60,000 nt of DNA from Lineus longissimus (lineage: Eukaryota; Nemertea; Pilidiophora; Heteronemertea; Lineidae). A model generated the notes under the pieces. The model had not been told where the DNA came from. It was given only the letters and a program-made list of their open reading frames with translations, and searched no databases. The stretch covers positions 15,194,109 through 15,254,108 of the forward strand of contig NC_088325.1 of the NCBI RefSeq assembly GCF_910592395.1. The letters run 5' to 3'. A program made the position numbers and the translations under genes. This document shows, piece by piece, positions 59,621-60,000 of this stretch (the first letter of the stretch is position 1; each line of letters opens with the position of its first letter).

Positions 59621-60000
59621 GTAAGTCGTGTTAAAGGAGCTCCATCAGAAGTGAAGAAGGACTCGCCCTGTCTCGCCAATCGGCCGGAGTTGCTGTAACT
59701 GTGGTGTATCCGACCCATCAGTGGACAAGCATGGGAGTTTCCCAATGGCGAGACAGAGTCACCTCTTTCAGAATCGTACTTAAATTATGCAATGCGTCTC
59801 CCCATGCCATATGCCAGCATCTTTCAATAGTATACGTCATGGCGTAGTTCTGCGAATCCCATGTCCCACCTCCACCAGCCATCCCAAGATTTAGGACCAA
59901 CCTTCTCTGGAGGACACTTCGCTCAGTACTTATCAGTAAACTGTGACCCACCTCTCAGTAAGATACAAATGAAGCCACGTGTTGGGTTCTCTGAGTCTCT

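Noticed and set aside
1-60000. CRISPR arrays, insertion sequences, operons, integrated virus
   Set aside because: No regularly spaced repeats, bacterial-type gene packing, ribosome binding sites, transposase or viral core genes were seen on either strand.

Overview
This is eukaryotic nuclear DNA from an animal. Genes are broken into short phase-matched exons with GT...AG borders and polypyrimidine tracts, and there are AATAAA signals, wide AT-rich gaps and short DNA-transposon relics. No bacterial or viral gene organisation is visible. The repeatedly seen word TAGGCCTA and the gene set suggest a marine invertebrate, perhaps an echinoderm or hemichordate, but that placement is inference.

Layout. 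(1) 0-4.6 kb, + strand: a possible last exon of an upstream gene (55-165), then most of a two-CUB, single-pass membrane protein (672-4550; N-terminus not found). (2) 5.8-12.2 kb, - strand: a complete 15-coding-exon SLC37 sugar-phosphate/phosphate exchanger of 537 aa. Its exon 9 donor sits in an 84-bp tandem duplication. (3) 15.3-24.3 kb, - strand: a ZU5-ZU5-UPA-Death protein, best matched to DTHD1. All exons join in phase except one unresolved link. (4) 27.1-28.5 kb and 33.5-36.5 kb, - strand: two unrecognised genes of 94 and 173 aa, each closing in phase. The second carries a 121-bp tandem duplication across a splice acceptor. (5) 37.7-39.3 kb, - strand: the 3' end of a cysteine-rich, probably secreted protein with a PCSK9 C-terminal-like module. 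On the + strand, 39,643-39,835 looks like the first coding exon of another gene. (6) 40-60 kb: sparse. It holds a TA-flanked MITE, a templated-looking insertion, isolated exon candidates, and at the right edge (59,446-59,620, +) the first coding exon of a GABA-B/GPR156-like family C receptor running off the window.

The genes are ordinary independent animal loci and do not form a pathway or cluster. The most interesting signals are structural: tandem duplications straddling splice sites in two genes, one of which offers an in-frame 28-codon alternative; a patchwork insertion copied from about 2 kb away; and several phase-consistent orphan genes. Exon borders were derived by hand from splice consensus and phase. 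Identities rest on remembered family features, not on a search.
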